A stretch of DNA of 64,000 nucleotides, taken from Kitasatospora sp. GAS204B. GTDB taxonomy: Bacteria > Actinomycetota > Actinomycetes > Streptomycetales > Streptomycetaceae. Location of the stretch: the NCBI RefSeq assembly GCF_029892155.1, contig NZ_JARZAG010000028.1:1-64000 (forward strand), given 5' to 3'. Numbering within the stretch: the first letter of the stretch is position 1; every line of letters starts with the position of its first letter. A model generated the notes under the pieces. That model had not been told where the DNA came from, ran no database searches, and worked only from the letters and a program-made list of their open reading frames with translations. Position numbers and translations under genes: made by a program. Positions 35,430-44,828 of this stretch are shown here, piece after piece.

Positions 35430-37563
35430 CTCCCAGCTGCAGCTCGGAGGATGCCTCCTCCACCACCGCCACCCCGATCCGGCTGACCCGGACAGCGAAC
35501 GGCTCCCCCGCCACCCGCAGGCCGGAGAGCTCGAGCTCGCCGAGGGGGGCGGTGCTGGCCGGGCGGACGACCACGCGCTTGGCCGGAGCATCCGGGCGGA
35601 CGCCGGCCAGCGCGAGCACCGCGTGCGCGGCGCCCGCCGCGGACCCGGCCGCCGGACGGCAGGCGGCCGGGTGCGGAGCGGCCGGACAGTCCGGCAACCG
35701 CTGCTCCCCCGCGTACATTTCCGGCAGCCGCCCGCCGAAGTGGGCGGAGGCGGCCAGCAGCCCCTCCAGCAGGGCACCGGCCTCGCGTTCGAAACCCGCC
35801 TCGGACAGGCCGACAACGGCCATCGCCGTCTCCTGGACCCGGACGGCACCGCTGCGATGGCCCAGCGGATTGAAGCGGGCCGACCTGCCGCTCAGCGTGC
35901 GCAGGCCCCAGCCGCAGTCGAGTTCGGGTGCGACCAGCCGGTGGGCCAGCAGCCTGGTCTGTTCCCGGTCCAGCAGGCCGGGCAGCGAGGCGCCGTCCGC
36001 CGCGAGGCCCAGGTCGAGGAGATGGACGAAGGAGGCGGCCACCGCGGGCAGCGGACGCCCGTCGGCCGTCAGCGCGGCGGCGGGGCGGCCGCCGGACAGG
36101 TCGTCCACCCAGAACCGCTCTCGGAAGCGCCCGCGCAGCCCCGCAGCCCACTCGCGCCAGCCGGCCGCTCCCGGACGGCCGAAGGCCTCCAGCAGTTCAG
36201 CGCCGTGCAGGGCGGCTCGATGTGCCTGTGCCTGGACTTCGCAACGGGCCGTGGCGGGCTGCGCCGAGCGGTCGTCGGGCAGACGACCGAGATCGGTGAC
36301 GAAGCCGTCGAGCGGGCCGTTCTCGGTGGTCGCCCGCAACACGGCCAGGGCACGCTCGGCGGCCGGCAGGAGATCCGCGACCTCCTGCCGGGGCAGACCC
36401 CAGCGCCAGGCCTCGGCCAGCACGGTGACGAAGAGCAACGTGGCTTCCGTGGCCGTGCAGGACGGTGGCAGCTCCGGGCCGGCGTGGCGCAGCGGTCCGG
36501 GGATGATCCCCTCGCCCTTGCCGGCGCCGGCCGCGCCCCCGGCCGGCGCGGTCTGCTGACGGCGTGCCAGGGCCCTCAGCGTGCCCGCGGCCAGCCGGGT
36601 GCCCAGTGGCAGGGTGAGCCGGGCGGCCCAGAGCGCGTCGGCCGGGGCCAGCCCGAACCGCCACGGCGCGCCTGACGCCGTGTAGAGGTCGGTCGGCCGG
36701 TCCGGGTCGGCGAGCAACAGGGCGCTGAGCGCGTCCAGCGAACGCCGCACGAGCAGCTCGGCACGGGCGTCGTCGCAGCGGATCGCCACCTCGGTCCACG
36801 GCGCCGGAACACCGGCCCCGCGGCCGATCGGCGGTCGGGCCGTGGTCGCGGCGGCCGCCTCCACGTCCAGCCGCAGCTCGACCGACCAGCGGGCGCCGGG
36901 CTGCACCTCGAGATCCCAGCGGAGCACACCCGCACCGGCCAGGACCGCGTGGGGCGAAGGCTTGGCGCTGACGGTCGCACTGTGACCACGGGCGATCCAG
37001 CGCAGACCGGCGGACTGGACCTGCCCGGGAACGTCCGGCGGCCGGGCACCGGCCGCGATCTCCGCGAGGCTGCCGAGGTCCGTACCGAGTGCGATCTCCA
37101 GCGGCAGGCGGGCGGGGCGGACACCGGCGTTGCGCACGGTGATCGTCTCCGCTCCGTCGGCATGGCGCAGCCGCTCCACGGTGAGCGCCGGATCGGGATC
37201 CAGCTCGCCGGGGACCCGGACCGCGCCGAGGAAGCGGGCCTGGGACGCCGAGGAGAGGTCGCCCTGGAGTGCCAGCGGCTCCACCCCGCCGAGCCGCAGT
37301 TCCATCCTGCTCAACCCGCGGACACCGGAGCGGAAGAAGCCGTGCAGTCCGGACCCGCGCAGCTGCCCGTCGGCCCCCGAGGCAGCCATGGCGGGGGCGC
37401 TGACGCAGAGCACGTCCGCGTGGGTGGACGTCGGCAGCCGGCGGGCTTGGGACGCCGGGCGTCCCGATCCGCTCGCGGACGGCTCGGGCCGTCCCGGGGC
37501 AGTTCGGGACCCGCCGACCGTCTCGGCCGGCATCGCGGTCTGTGCTGGCCTGGGGGCCGTCAC
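35422..37563 (-). CDS. Glycogen-debranching-enzyme-like protein (amylo-alpha-1,6-glucosidase family)
   Basis: A 713-residue cytoplasmic protein. An N-terminal beta domain resembling the bacterial glycogen debranching N-terminal domain (GSGLHGFFRSGVRGLSRMELRLGG, about residue 60) is followed by a helical-barrel region with WRFGLAPADALWAARLTLPLG, CGWGLRTLSGRSARFNPLGHRSGAVRVQETAMAV and C-terminal beta strands. The fold and motifs suggest an alpha-glucan or oligosaccharide hydrolase, but the acidic residues could not be assigned. GTG at 37563 is preceded by AGGAGGAG. The hairpin terminator overlaps its stop. It diverges from the alpha/beta hydrolase gene. Confidence 0.75.
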   Translation of the reverse strand: MTAPRPAQTAMPAETVGGSRTAPGRPEPSASGSGRPASQARRLPTSTHADVLCVSAPAMAASGADGQLRGSGLHGFFRSGVRGLSRMELRLGGVEPLALQGDLSSASQARFLGAVRVPGELDPDPALTVERLRHADGAETITVRNAGVRPARLPLEIALGTDLGSLAEIAAGARPPDVPGQVQSAGLRWIARGHSATVSAKPSPHAVLAGAGVLRWDLEVQPGARWSVELRLDVEAAAATTARPPIGRGAGVPAPWTEVAIRCDDARAELLVRRSLDALSALLLADPDRPTDLYTASGAPWRFGLAPADALWAARLTLPLGTRLAAGTLRALARRQQTAPAGGAAGAGKGEGIIPGPLRHAGPELPPSCTATEATLLFVTVLAEAWRWGLPRQEVADLLPAAERALAVLRATTENGPLDGFVTDLGRLPDDRSAQPATARCEVQAQAHRAALHGAELLEAFGRPGAAGWREWAAGLRGRFRERFWVDDLSGGRPAAALTADGRPLPAVAASFVHLLDLGLAADGASLPGLLDREQTRLLAHRLVAPELDCGWGLRTLSGRSARFNPLGHRSGAVRVQETAMAVVGLSEAGFEREAGALLEGLLAASAHFGGRLPEMYAGEQRLPDCPAAPHPAACRPAAGSAAGAAHAVLALAGVRPDAPAKRVVVRPASTAPLGELELSGLRVAGEPFAVRVSRIGVAVVEEASSELQLGAG

Positions 37564-38073
37564 CGGGCACTCCTCCTGTCGACCGGCAGGGCGGGCCCGC
37601 AGGCCACGACCGCCGTGGGTGGTCTCTCTCACGCGTGCGCTCGGCCGGGCACCGCCCGGCGGCACGCCGGGATCGCCGTAGGCCTGGTCCGGCTCCACCG
37701 GCCTTGCCTTCCCCCACGGACGGCACCACCATCCACGGCGGGCTCGGTGGCGGCCCTCTGAGTGAACGCGGCGCACGGGGCACAGGTCACGCCCCACCAC
37801 GCGGTGGGCCGAGCCGGTCGCGAGGTTCGGAGCGTCGGCCGGGTCGCGCGGCACCTGCGGCGGCTCGGCTGACGGGCGATCCACCCCGGGCGGACGGCAC
37901 CGGTGCCGCTCACTCGGCGCCAGGATACGGTGCCGAGGTGGCACCGCCCGTACCGGGAAGTCCACCGGTCGGCGCCGACCGGCACGCGCACCCCGTGCGG
38001 GTGGTGTCGGCGGCGTCGACACCCGCGCGGCCCACCGCGCATTCGCCGCACCGAGCACAGACCGAGGAGTCTC
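37564..38073. other. 510-base divergent intergenic region
   Basis: It separates the debranching-enzyme-like gene (-) and the hydrolase gene (+). Both ends carry clear ribosome binding sites. Several long frames are open, as expected at this GC content, but none has a start with a ribosome binding site or a recognisable product. I see no hairpin, repeat or clean promoter. Confidence 0.5.
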
Positions 38074-39387
38074 ATGTCCGTCGTGATCCGACAGCCTGGC
38101 GTCGTACTGACCGACCATCTGTTCCAGGTGCCGCTGGACCACGCGGCGCCGCAGGGCGAGCAGATCGAGGTCTACGCCCGTGAGGTGGTCGCGGCCGGCA
38201 AGGAGCGCTCCGACCTGCCCTGGCTGCTCTACCTCCAGGGCGGCCCCGGCGGTCGGGCGGCCCGCCCGCTGGGCCGGGACAGCTGGCTGGACCGGGCCCT
38301 GGACGACTACCGGGTGCTGCTGCTGGACCAGCGCGGCACCGGGCGCTCGACCCCGGCGACCCGGCAGACCCTGCCGCTGCGTGGCAGTGCGGCCGAACAG
38401 GCCGAGTACCTCTCGTACTTCCGCGCCGACTCGATCGTCCGTGACGCCGAGCTGATCCGTCGTCAGCTGCTGGGCGAGCAGGGGCAGTGGACTCTGCTCG
38501 GGCAGAGCTTCGGCGGCTTCTGCACCCTCAGCTACCTGTCGCTGGCCCCCGAGGGGCTGCGCGAGGCACTGGTCACCGGTGGCCTGGCGGGGCTGCGCAG
38601 CAGCGCGGTGGACGTGTACCGGGCGGCGTACCCGCGGGTGGGCCGCAAGAACGCCGCGCACTACGCGCGGTACCCGCAGGACGTCGAGGCCGTGCGACGG
38701 ATCGCCGAGCACCTGTCCGCCGCCCCGGCCGAGCTGCCCGGTGGTGGCCGGCTGACCGTGCGGGCGTTCCAGGCGCTCGGCCTGCTGCTCGGCTCGGGCA
38801 GCGGCTCCGACACCCTGCACTACCTGCTGGAGGACGCCTGGGTCCGAGGCAGCGCGGGACTCGAGCTGTCCGACACCTTCCTGACCGGCGCTCAGTCGAA
38901 GCTCTCGTTCGCCGACGCCCCGCTCTACGCCGTGCTGCACGAGTCCATCTACGGACAGCGGTCGGTGGACCCGGGACCGACCGGCTGGGCGGCGGAGCAG
39001 GTCCGCTCGGAGTTCCCCGAGTTCGACGCGGCCCGGGCCCTGGAGGACGGCGCCCCGGTGCGGTTCACCGGGGAGATGATCTACCCCTGGATGTTCGAGA
39101 CCGATCCGGCGCTGCGCCCGCTGCAGGAGACGGCGGACCTGCTGGCCAAGCGCACGGACTGGCCCGACCTCTACGCCCCTGACGCCCTGGCGGCCAACCA
39201 GGTCCCGGTGGCCGCCGCCGTCTACCACGACGACATGTACGTCGACACCGCGGACTCCCTGGCGACCGCCGACGCGGTCCGCGGCCTGCGGACCTGGGTG
39301 ACCAACGAATGGGAGCACGACGGCCTGCGGGCCAGCGGTGGGCAGGTCCTGGATCGGCTGATCCGCATGGTCCGCGGCCAGCTGTAG
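38074..39387 (+). CDS. Alpha/beta hydrolase, prolyl iminopeptidase-like
   Basis: A 437-residue member of the S33 proline iminopeptidase/tripeptidyl aminopeptidase group. The oxyanion motif LQGGPGGRAARPL is followed by LLLDQRGTGRS, the family signature, and the nucleophile elbow GQSFGG (about residue 150). The C-terminal DDMYVD region supplies the acid, and the final His is likely in EWEHDG. It should remove N-terminal proline or related residues from peptides. There is no signal peptide, so it is cytoplasmic. CGAGGAG precedes the ATG. Confidence 0.9.
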   Translation: MSVVIRQPGVVLTDHLFQVPLDHAAPQGEQIEVYAREVVAAGKERSDLPWLLYLQGGPGGRAARPLGRDSWLDRALDDYRVLLLDQRGTGRSTPATRQTLPLRGSAAEQAEYLSYFRADSIVRDAELIRRQLLGEQGQWTLLGQSFGGFCTLSYLSLAPEGLREALVTGGLAGLRSSAVDVYRAAYPRVGRKNAAHYARYPQDVEAVRRIAEHLSAAPAELPGGGRLTVRAFQALGLLLGSGSGSDTLHYLLEDAWVRGSAGLELSDTFLTGAQSKLSFADAPLYAVLHESIYGQRSVDPGPTGWAAEQVRSEFPEFDAARALEDGAPVRFTGEMIYPWMFETDPALRPLQETADLLAKRTDWPDLYAPDALAANQVPVAAAVYHDDMYVDTADSLATADAVRGLRTWVTNEWEHDGLRASGGQVLDRLIRMVRGQL

Positions 39388-39775
39388 CGGTCGGCGGCGC
39401 CGGCTGCTGGAACCGTGCGGGCCGCACGCCGGCGGACGCGGCGCCGACCGGCCGGACGACGGCGAGGGCGGCGCTGGCAGTGGCTGCTGGGCGAGCCGGC
39501 AGGAGCTCGGCGGGGCCGTACGGGCATCGCCGGCGGGGGCGGTTCTGGGCGTACGCCGGGGACTTGCGGCCAGCCGGGGCTGCCTGGGCCCGGGCCGGCG
39601 GATCGGCGTCGCCTCGGGCTCCTCGCCGCGCCGGGCGACCGGCGCGACCGCCAGGCGTGGGGCGGGCGACGGTGTGGCCGGCGGCGCGAGCGCGGCGGGC
39701 ACGCCGGCCTCCTCGGCGCCCTGGGCAGTTCGGGGCACAGGCTCGGATCGGGGGGTGGGCGGGCGGCTGGTCATC
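39388..39775. other. 388-base convergent gap, no gene assigned
   Basis: This GC-rich gap lies between the stop codons of the hydrolase (+) and DUF4192 (-) genes. Minus-strand frames are open and encode Pro/Ala/Arg-rich sequence starting at 39834, but with no ribosome binding site or domain, and they run on unbroken through the hydrolase gene, which marks them as GC artefacts. No strong terminator hairpin was found. Confidence 0.5.
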
Positions 39776-41350
39776 TCAGGCTCCGATCGTGCTGGTGCTG
39801 CTGGTGGTCTTGCGGGTGCCGCGGCGGCCGTCACGGTGCAGGAGTCCGGCGAAGCGGCTCCGGGTCGTCTCGGGCGGCGGCTCGGCTCCGCCGTCCGGCC
39901 GGTCGGGAGCAGGCGGCTGCGCGGTGGCGGCGGGCGGCCGCGGCTCGCCCGGGCCGCGGCCGCCGCGCTGGAGCGGGATCACGCCTCGACCGGTCACCGC
40001 CGGCGGACTCGGCGCAGCGGCGGCCGACCCGGCCGTGAGGTCCTCGACGGGAGCCTCCGGGCGGCGGCGCCCCGACCGGCCGGCCGCCGCGCGACGCGGC
40101 GCCGGGTGCGAGCCGGACGGTCCGGACGATCCGGCGGGCGTCGGGGGGACCGGCGGTCGGTGCGGTACCCCGGGCGGCTCGGCCTCCCCCGAGGAATCGC
40201 CACCAGCCGTGGGAGAGTTCGATTTTGATGCTCCGTCAGAGCACGAGGCCGTACGACGGGCCCGCTCCGCACGGACCACTCGCAGCAGGCTGTCCGGCTC
40301 CAATCCGCCGTTGAGCGAGTGGTAGAGCAGGTCGGCCAGCGTGTAGGAGGGGTCCAGGTCGAGCGCTCTGGCCAGGGTGACCCGACTGGTCGCGCTGTCT
40401 CCGGCCAGCCATGACGTCCAGGCCAGCAGGGTCAGCGGCGCCTTCGCGAACTCGTCGTAGGGCGGCACGCAGCGCCGGATGAGGAAGCGCCACAGACGTT
40501 GGGCGGCGACCAGTTCGTCGGGCTCGGCGTACTCGGCGCCGCGGTCCCGGTTGTTCCGGTTCTGCAGACCGACGATCAACCGGGCGCTCTGATCGTCGTC
40601 CAGCTTCGGCGGCCCGGACCGGGACTCGGCCATGGCCTGGGCGATCAGCCGGTCGATGGCCGCCATCTCCCGCTGCTCGCCGTCCGGCTCGGTGAGGCTC
40701 TCGATCAGCCTGCCCATTTCCCGCTCCAGGGCATGGCGCTGTGCCTCGGCGAGCGCTGCGTCGATCGGGGCGAGCGCGGCCGCGATGGCCTTACGGCTGC
40801 CGCGCGGTGCCAGGCCGGCATAGGTGGCGGCGGCGACCACCGCACGCGGATCCCGACCCGAGAACACCGCGGTGCCGCTGAGGTCACAGCAGACCGGGTC
40901 GGTGCAGAGGTAGGACCACCAACGGCCGCCGGAGACGCAGAGCGCCTCCCTGACCTGGAGGCCGAACGCGCCGGCGGCCTCCAGCAGGTGGTCGGCCAGC
41001 GGGCGCAGCTGGGGCATCACCCGCTCGGCTCCGGGCTCCGGGTCCCGGACCAGGTAGAGCAGGAGCGCGTCCGGGCGCTGGTCGCGCTGCTCGGAGAGGG
41101 TGACCAGGAGCTCCACGGCCTCGGCGGCGATCCGCGGCCACTCGGTGGGGTGCTCGGGGATGTCGAAGCGGATCGCTCCGCCCTGCCGGGCGGCCGGGCC
41201 GTGCAGGCCGACCGCGACGATGCTGTCGTCCGGGTAGAAGCCGAGCAGATACGGCAGCATCGCGGCCAGGTCCGCGGGGCCGCGCATCCGCACCGACTGC
41301 TGTCCGGGGAGTCGGAGGTGGGACATGGCGGTCGAGTCGTCGTGTGTCAT
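39776..41350 (-). CDS. DUF4192 domain-containing protein
   Basis: A 524-residue actinobacterial protein of the DUF4192 type. The N-terminal domain opens with VRMRGPADLAAMLPYLLGFYPDDSIVAVGL, the family signature, and contains a CVSGGRWWSYLCTDPVCC segment rich in Cys and Trp. The last 150 residues are Pro/Ser/Arg-rich and probably disordered. Function unknown. ATG 41350 is chosen because homology starts shortly after it. It diverges from the recQ-like gene across a 174-base region containing three DnaA boxes. Confidence 0.85.
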   Translation of the reverse strand: MTHDDSTAMSHLRLPGQQSVRMRGPADLAAMLPYLLGFYPDDSIVAVGLHGPAARQGGAIRFDIPEHPTEWPRIAAEAVELLVTLSEQRDQRPDALLLYLVRDPEPGAERVMPQLRPLADHLLEAAGAFGLQVREALCVSGGRWWSYLCTDPVCCDLSGTAVFSGRDPRAVVAAATYAGLAPRGSRKAIAAALAPIDAALAEAQRHALEREMGRLIESLTEPDGEQREMAAIDRLIAQAMAESRSGPPKLDDDQSARLIVGLQNRNNRDRGAEYAEPDELVAAQRLWRFLIRRCVPPYDEFAKAPLTLLAWTSWLAGDSATSRVTLARALDLDPSYTLADLLYHSLNGGLEPDSLLRVVRAERARRTASCSDGASKSNSPTAGGDSSGEAEPPGVPHRPPVPPTPAGSSGPSGSHPAPRRAAAGRSGRRRPEAPVEDLTAGSAAAAPSPPAVTGRGVIPLQRGGRGPGEPRPPAATAQPPAPDRPDGGAEPPPETTRSRFAGLLHRDGRRGTRKTTSSTSTIGA

Positions 41351-41401
41351 GACAGAAGAGTGCGTCCGGTCACGACCGTCCAGCGGAGATTTCTCCCGGA
41401 C

Positions 41402-41481
41402 TGTGGACAACCCGGCCCCTGTGGACAAACCGATTGCCCCGGCCGGGTGAACCAAGCCTGTCGACTGCCGAGTTGTCCACA
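41402..41481. promoter_or_regulatory. Cluster of three perfect DnaA boxes
   Basis: TGTGGACAA at 41402-41410 and 41420-41428 (minus-strand boxes) and TTGTCCACA at 41473-41481 (plus strand) each match the streptomycete DnaA-box consensus TTGTCCACA exactly. The first two are 18 bases apart, start to start. They lie in the promoter region shared by DUF4192 and the recQ-like helicase. No dnaA or dnaN neighbours exist, so this is not oriC. Confidence 0.85.
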
Positions 41482-41524
41482 GATGTGGCCACCGGTTCGC
41501 CCCACGTCAGTCCGGCAGGGTTTC

Positions 41525-43810
41525 ATGGACGCCATGGACCAGCCGATGCCCACTCCGGACCACCCCGGCGCCGACCGAGCCGCCACCGCCCAGCCCGCCA
41601 GCGGCCGCGGCAGCGCCGACCGCGGTGACGCCGACCGCGGTGCCGTCGACCGCAGTGACGCCGACCGCGGTGACGTCCGCGAGCGCGCCGAGGCGGTGCT
41701 GCGCGAGCTGGCGGGGCCGCAGGCCAGACTGCGGGACGACCAGTGGCTCGCCATCGAGGCCCTGGTGGTGGACCACCGGCGGGCGCTGGTCGTCCAGCGC
41801 ACCGGCTGGGGCAAGTCGGCCGTCTACTTCATCGCCACCGCGCTGCTGAGGGCCGGCGGCGCCGGTCCCACGGTGATCGTGTCGCCGCTGCTCGCGCTGA
41901 TGCGCAACCAGGTGGATTCGGCCGCGCGAGCCGGGATCCAGGCCCGCACGATCAACTCCGCCAACCCGCAGGAGTGGGAGGAGATCCAGGCCGAGGTCGC
42001 GGCCGGGACGGTGGACATCCTGCTGGTGAGCCCGGAGCGGCTGAACAACCCCGACTTCCGTGACCAGGTGCTGCCCAAGCTCGCGGCCTCCACCGGCCTG
42101 CTGGTGGTCGACGAGGCGCACTGCATCTCCGACTGGGGCCACGACTTCCGGCCCGACTACCGCCGGCTGCGCACCATGCTGGCCGACCTCTCCCCCGGCG
42201 TCCCGGTGCTGGCGACCACCGCCACGGCCAACGCCCGGGTCACCGAGGACGTCGCCGAGCAGTTGGGCACCGGCGGTTCCGACGGTCGCGCCCTGGTGCT
42301 GCGCGGCCCGCTCGACCGCGAGAGCCTGAGCCTCGCGGTGCTGTCGCTGCCCGATCCGGCCCATCGCCTGGGCTGGCTCGCCGACCACCTGGACGAGTTG
42401 CCGGGCTCGGGCATCATCTACACGCTCACGGTGGCCGCCGCCGAGGAGGTGACCGACTTCCTGCGCGGTCGGGGCTTCGCGGTCGCCTCCTATTCGGGCC
42501 GCACCGAGGACGCCGAGCGCCGCGGGGCCGAGGCCGATCTGCTGGCCAACCGTGTGAAGGCGCTGGTCGCCACCTCGGCGCTGGGCATGGGCTTCGACAA
42601 GCCCGATCTCGGCTTCGTGGTCCACCTGGGGTCCCCGGGCTCGCCGATCGCCTACTACCAGCAGGTCGGCCGAGCCGGGCGCGGGGTGGACCGCGCCGAG
42701 GTCCTGCTGCTTCCCGGGCGCGAGGACGAGGCGATCTGGCGGTACTTCGCCTCCCTCGGCTTCCCTCCCGAGGAGCAGGTCAGGCGGACCCTCGGCGCTC
42801 TGGCCGAGGCCGGCCGGCCACTCTCCACGGCCGCGCTGGAGGCCCGCGTCGATCTGCGCCGGGCCCGGCTGGAGACCATGCTCAAGGTCCTCGACGTGGA
42901 CGGCGCGGTGCACCGGGTGCGCGGCGGCTGGCTGGCCACCGGGGAGCCGTGGTCCTACGACGGCGAGCGCTACGCCAAGGTCGCCCGGGCCCGGGCGGAC
43001 GAGCAGCAGGCGATGCGCGAGTACGCCGCCGGCGGCCACTGCCGGATGGAGTTCCTGCGCCGTCAGCTGGATGACGAGCAGGCGGCGCCCTGCGGACGCT
43101 GCGATGTCTGCGCCGGCCCCCGGCACAGCGAGGCGGTGTCGGCGCAGGCGCTCGACGCCGCTCGAGCCGCGCTGGGCCGGCCCGGTGTCAGCTTCGAGCC
43201 GCGCCGCCTGTGGCCCACCGGGATGGACGCGCTGGGCGTGCCGCTCAAGGGCCGGATCCCGGGCGACGAGCAGGCACAGGGCGGGCGGGCCCTGGGCCGG
43301 CTCTCCGACATCGGCTGGGGCGGGCGCCTGCGGACCCTGCTGGCCGAGGGCGCGCCGGACGGCCCGGTGCCGGCCGACCTGCTGGACGCGCTGGTCACCG
43401 TGCTGGCCGACTGGGCCCGCGGCCCGGGCGGTTGGGCCGGGAGCGAGCCGGAGACCGGCCGCCCGGTCGGGGTGGTCACCATGGCGTCCACCTCCCGTCC
43501 TCAGTTGGTGGGCACGCTGGGCGCGCGGATCGCGGAGATCGGCCGGCTGCCGCTGCTCGGTCGGATCGAGTACGTGGACGGCCGGCCGCCGCACGGCGCG
43601 CGCAGCAACAGCGCCCAGCGACTGCACTCTCTCGCGGGGGGCCTGGTGCTCTCCGACGAGCTGGCCCGGTCACTGGCGGCCGCGCCGGGCCCGGTGTTGC
43701 TGGTGGACGACCTGGTCGACAGCGGCTGGACGATGACGGTGGCGGCCCGGCTGCTCCGCCGAGCGGGTGCGCAGGCGGTGTTGCCACTGGTCCTGGCTGT
43801 TCAGGGGTGA
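41525..43810 (+). CDS. RecQ-family DNA helicase with C-terminal phosphoribosyltransferase-like domain
   Basis: A 761-residue ATP-dependent helicase. A disordered Asp/Arg repeat lead (DADRGAVDRSDADRGD) precedes the RecA-like domains with motif I QRTGWGKS, DEAH box VVDEAHCISDWGHDFRPDY, motif III ATTATAN and motif VI QVGRAGRG. A Cys-rich zinc site (CGRCDVC) lies near residue 525. The last 200 residues end in VLLVDDLVDSGWTMTVAARLLRRAGA, a PRPP-binding loop of type I phosphoribosyltransferases. The fusion is typical of actinobacterial RecQ-like proteins; the role of the PRT domain is unknown. GGCAGGG precedes the ATG. Confidence 0.9.
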   Translation: MDAMDQPMPTPDHPGADRAATAQPASGRGSADRGDADRGAVDRSDADRGDVRERAEAVLRELAGPQARLRDDQWLAIEALVVDHRRALVVQRTGWGKSAVYFIATALLRAGGAGPTVIVSPLLALMRNQVDSAARAGIQARTINSANPQEWEEIQAEVAAGTVDILLVSPERLNNPDFRDQVLPKLAASTGLLVVDEAHCISDWGHDFRPDYRRLRTMLADLSPGVPVLATTATANARVTEDVAEQLGTGGSDGRALVLRGPLDRESLSLAVLSLPDPAHRLGWLADHLDELPGSGIIYTLTVAAAEEVTDFLRGRGFAVASYSGRTEDAERRGAEADLLANRVKALVATSALGMGFDKPDLGFVVHLGSPGSPIAYYQQVGRAGRGVDRAEVLLLPGREDEAIWRYFASLGFPPEEQVRRTLGALAEAGRPLSTAALEARVDLRRARLETMLKVLDVDGAVHRVRGGWLATGEPWSYDGERYAKVARARADEQQAMREYAAGGHCRMEFLRRQLDDEQAAPCGRCDVCAGPRHSEAVSAQALDAARAALGRPGVSFEPRRLWPTGMDALGVPLKGRIPGDEQAQGGRALGRLSDIGWGGRLRTLLAEGAPDGPVPADLLDALVTVLADWARGPGGWAGSEPETGRPVGVVTMASTSRPQLVGTLGARIAEIGRLPLLGRIEYVDGRPPHGARSNSAQRLHSLAGGLVLSDELARSLAAAPGPVLLVDDLVDSGWTMTVAARLLRRAGAQAVLPLVLAVQG

Positions 43811-44046
43811 TCGGGCGGTGCGCCCCGGGAGCGGGTGACTCGGCTGGTCCTACGGGGACGAGCCGAGCTTGAGCCATCCAGGGAATATATCCGGCATATC
43901 CCCTGCTTTAGGGCGCTATTCATCAGCCCATCGTTGCCGCCCCGGCCATCTGACGTGAGAATTGCCCTGTACCCAGTCACTGGTCCCAAGGACCGGAATT
44001 CGGCGTACACACGTGCCCGCGTGTGCAAGGGCCGGGAAGGAGAACG
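43811..44046. promoter_or_regulatory. AT-richer promoter region with imperfect dyad
   Basis: The region upstream of 44047 contains GGGAATATATCCGGCATATCCC (43881-43902), an imperfect dyad pairing GGG-ATAT with ATAT-CCC. It is the most AT-rich spot in several kilobases. It probably holds promoter and operator elements for the downstream gene; the regulator is unknown. Confidence 0.45.
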
Positions 44047-44709
44047 ATGGTCCACGGTGTCGGCCGCGGCCAGCTCTCCTCCGTCACGGGTCGGTGCATC
44101 GACCTGGAGAGCTGGTCGAGCGCGGGTGTACCGCTGCTGCGCGACCCGCGCGACCTGGTCATCGATCTGCATCAGCGTCATCTGCCGCAGCCGGGCACCA
44201 GCGTGCTCGCGGTGGTGGACGTGGACAACCGCGTGGTCGCCTCCGCCTCCGTCGCCTTGCGGCCCCCGGTCACGGACGGCTGGCCACTGCGCAACGCCCT
44301 GCTCGGCCAGCTGCGCCGGGTGACCGCGCACGACCTGCGGCTGGCCACGCCGCGGCGGACGGCCGTGCTGCTCTGCTGCCGTGACGGTGTGTCCGGCTGG
44401 ACCGAGCAGGACGGTGCCTGGATGTGGGCGCTGCGCGACACCGCCTCGCTGCACGGGCTGCGCTGCGGCGCCTACCTCACGCTGACCTCGACCGGCTGGC
44501 AGGTGCTCGGTGAGCGGCGCTCGGGTCGGACGCCGCACGCGGGTTCCTGGTCCGAGCGCCCGGTGCACACGGTCTCCGAACTGCCGCGGCGCAGCGCCCC
44601 GCGGGTCCGTCCGGTCGCGGAGTACACCCGGCCCGCCGTTCCCTGGTCGGCCGGCGCCGCACCGAGCACCGCACCGAGCCCAGCGCCGATCCGGCACCTC
44701 GCCCGCTGA
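44047..44709 (+). CDS. Conserved-looking protein of unknown function
   Basis: A 220-residue soluble protein with no domain I recognise. The N-terminal 150 residues look folded, with alternating hydrophobic strands (VLAVVDVDNRVVASASVAL, TAVLLCCRDGVSGW, WMWALRDTASLHGLRCGAYLTLTSTGWQVL). The C-terminal 60 residues are Pro/Arg/Ser-rich and probably disordered. AAGGAGA gives a strong ribosome binding site, and codon use is normal for the genome, so it is a real gene. It converges on another unknown gene across a hairpin. Confidence 0.75.
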   Translation: MVHGVGRGQLSSVTGRCIDLESWSSAGVPLLRDPRDLVIDLHQRHLPQPGTSVLAVVDVDNRVVASASVALRPPVTDGWPLRNALLGQLRRVTAHDLRLATPRRTAVLLCCRDGVSGWTEQDGAWMWALRDTASLHGLRCGAYLTLTSTGWQVLGERRSGRTPHAGSWSERPVHTVSELPRRSAPRVRPVAEYTRPAVPWSAGAAPSTAPSPAPIRHLAR

Positions 44710-44788
44710 GCAGCCGCCGGCGGACCCCAGGTCGGCGCAGGAGTACGACACCCGGACCCAGAGGAAGCACGGACCCCGGCGTGCCGCG

Positions 44789-44812
44789 GCGACAGCCCGG
44801 GCGGGCTGTCGC
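44789..44812. terminator. Bidirectional hairpin between two unknown genes
   Basis: GCGACAGCCC (44789-44798) and GGGCTGTCGC (44803-44812) are exact complements around a 4-base loop, with further outer G/C pairing after a one-base bulge. They lie between convergent genes. Confidence 0.8.
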
Positions 44813-44828
44813 ACCGCGGCCACCGTGA

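Noticed and set aside
35422..39834. A 1470-codon open frame on the minus strand spanning two genes and an intergenic region
   Set aside because: It runs antisense through the alpha/beta hydrolase gene. Only its last 713 codons carry a ribosome binding site and domains; the rest is a high-GC artefact.
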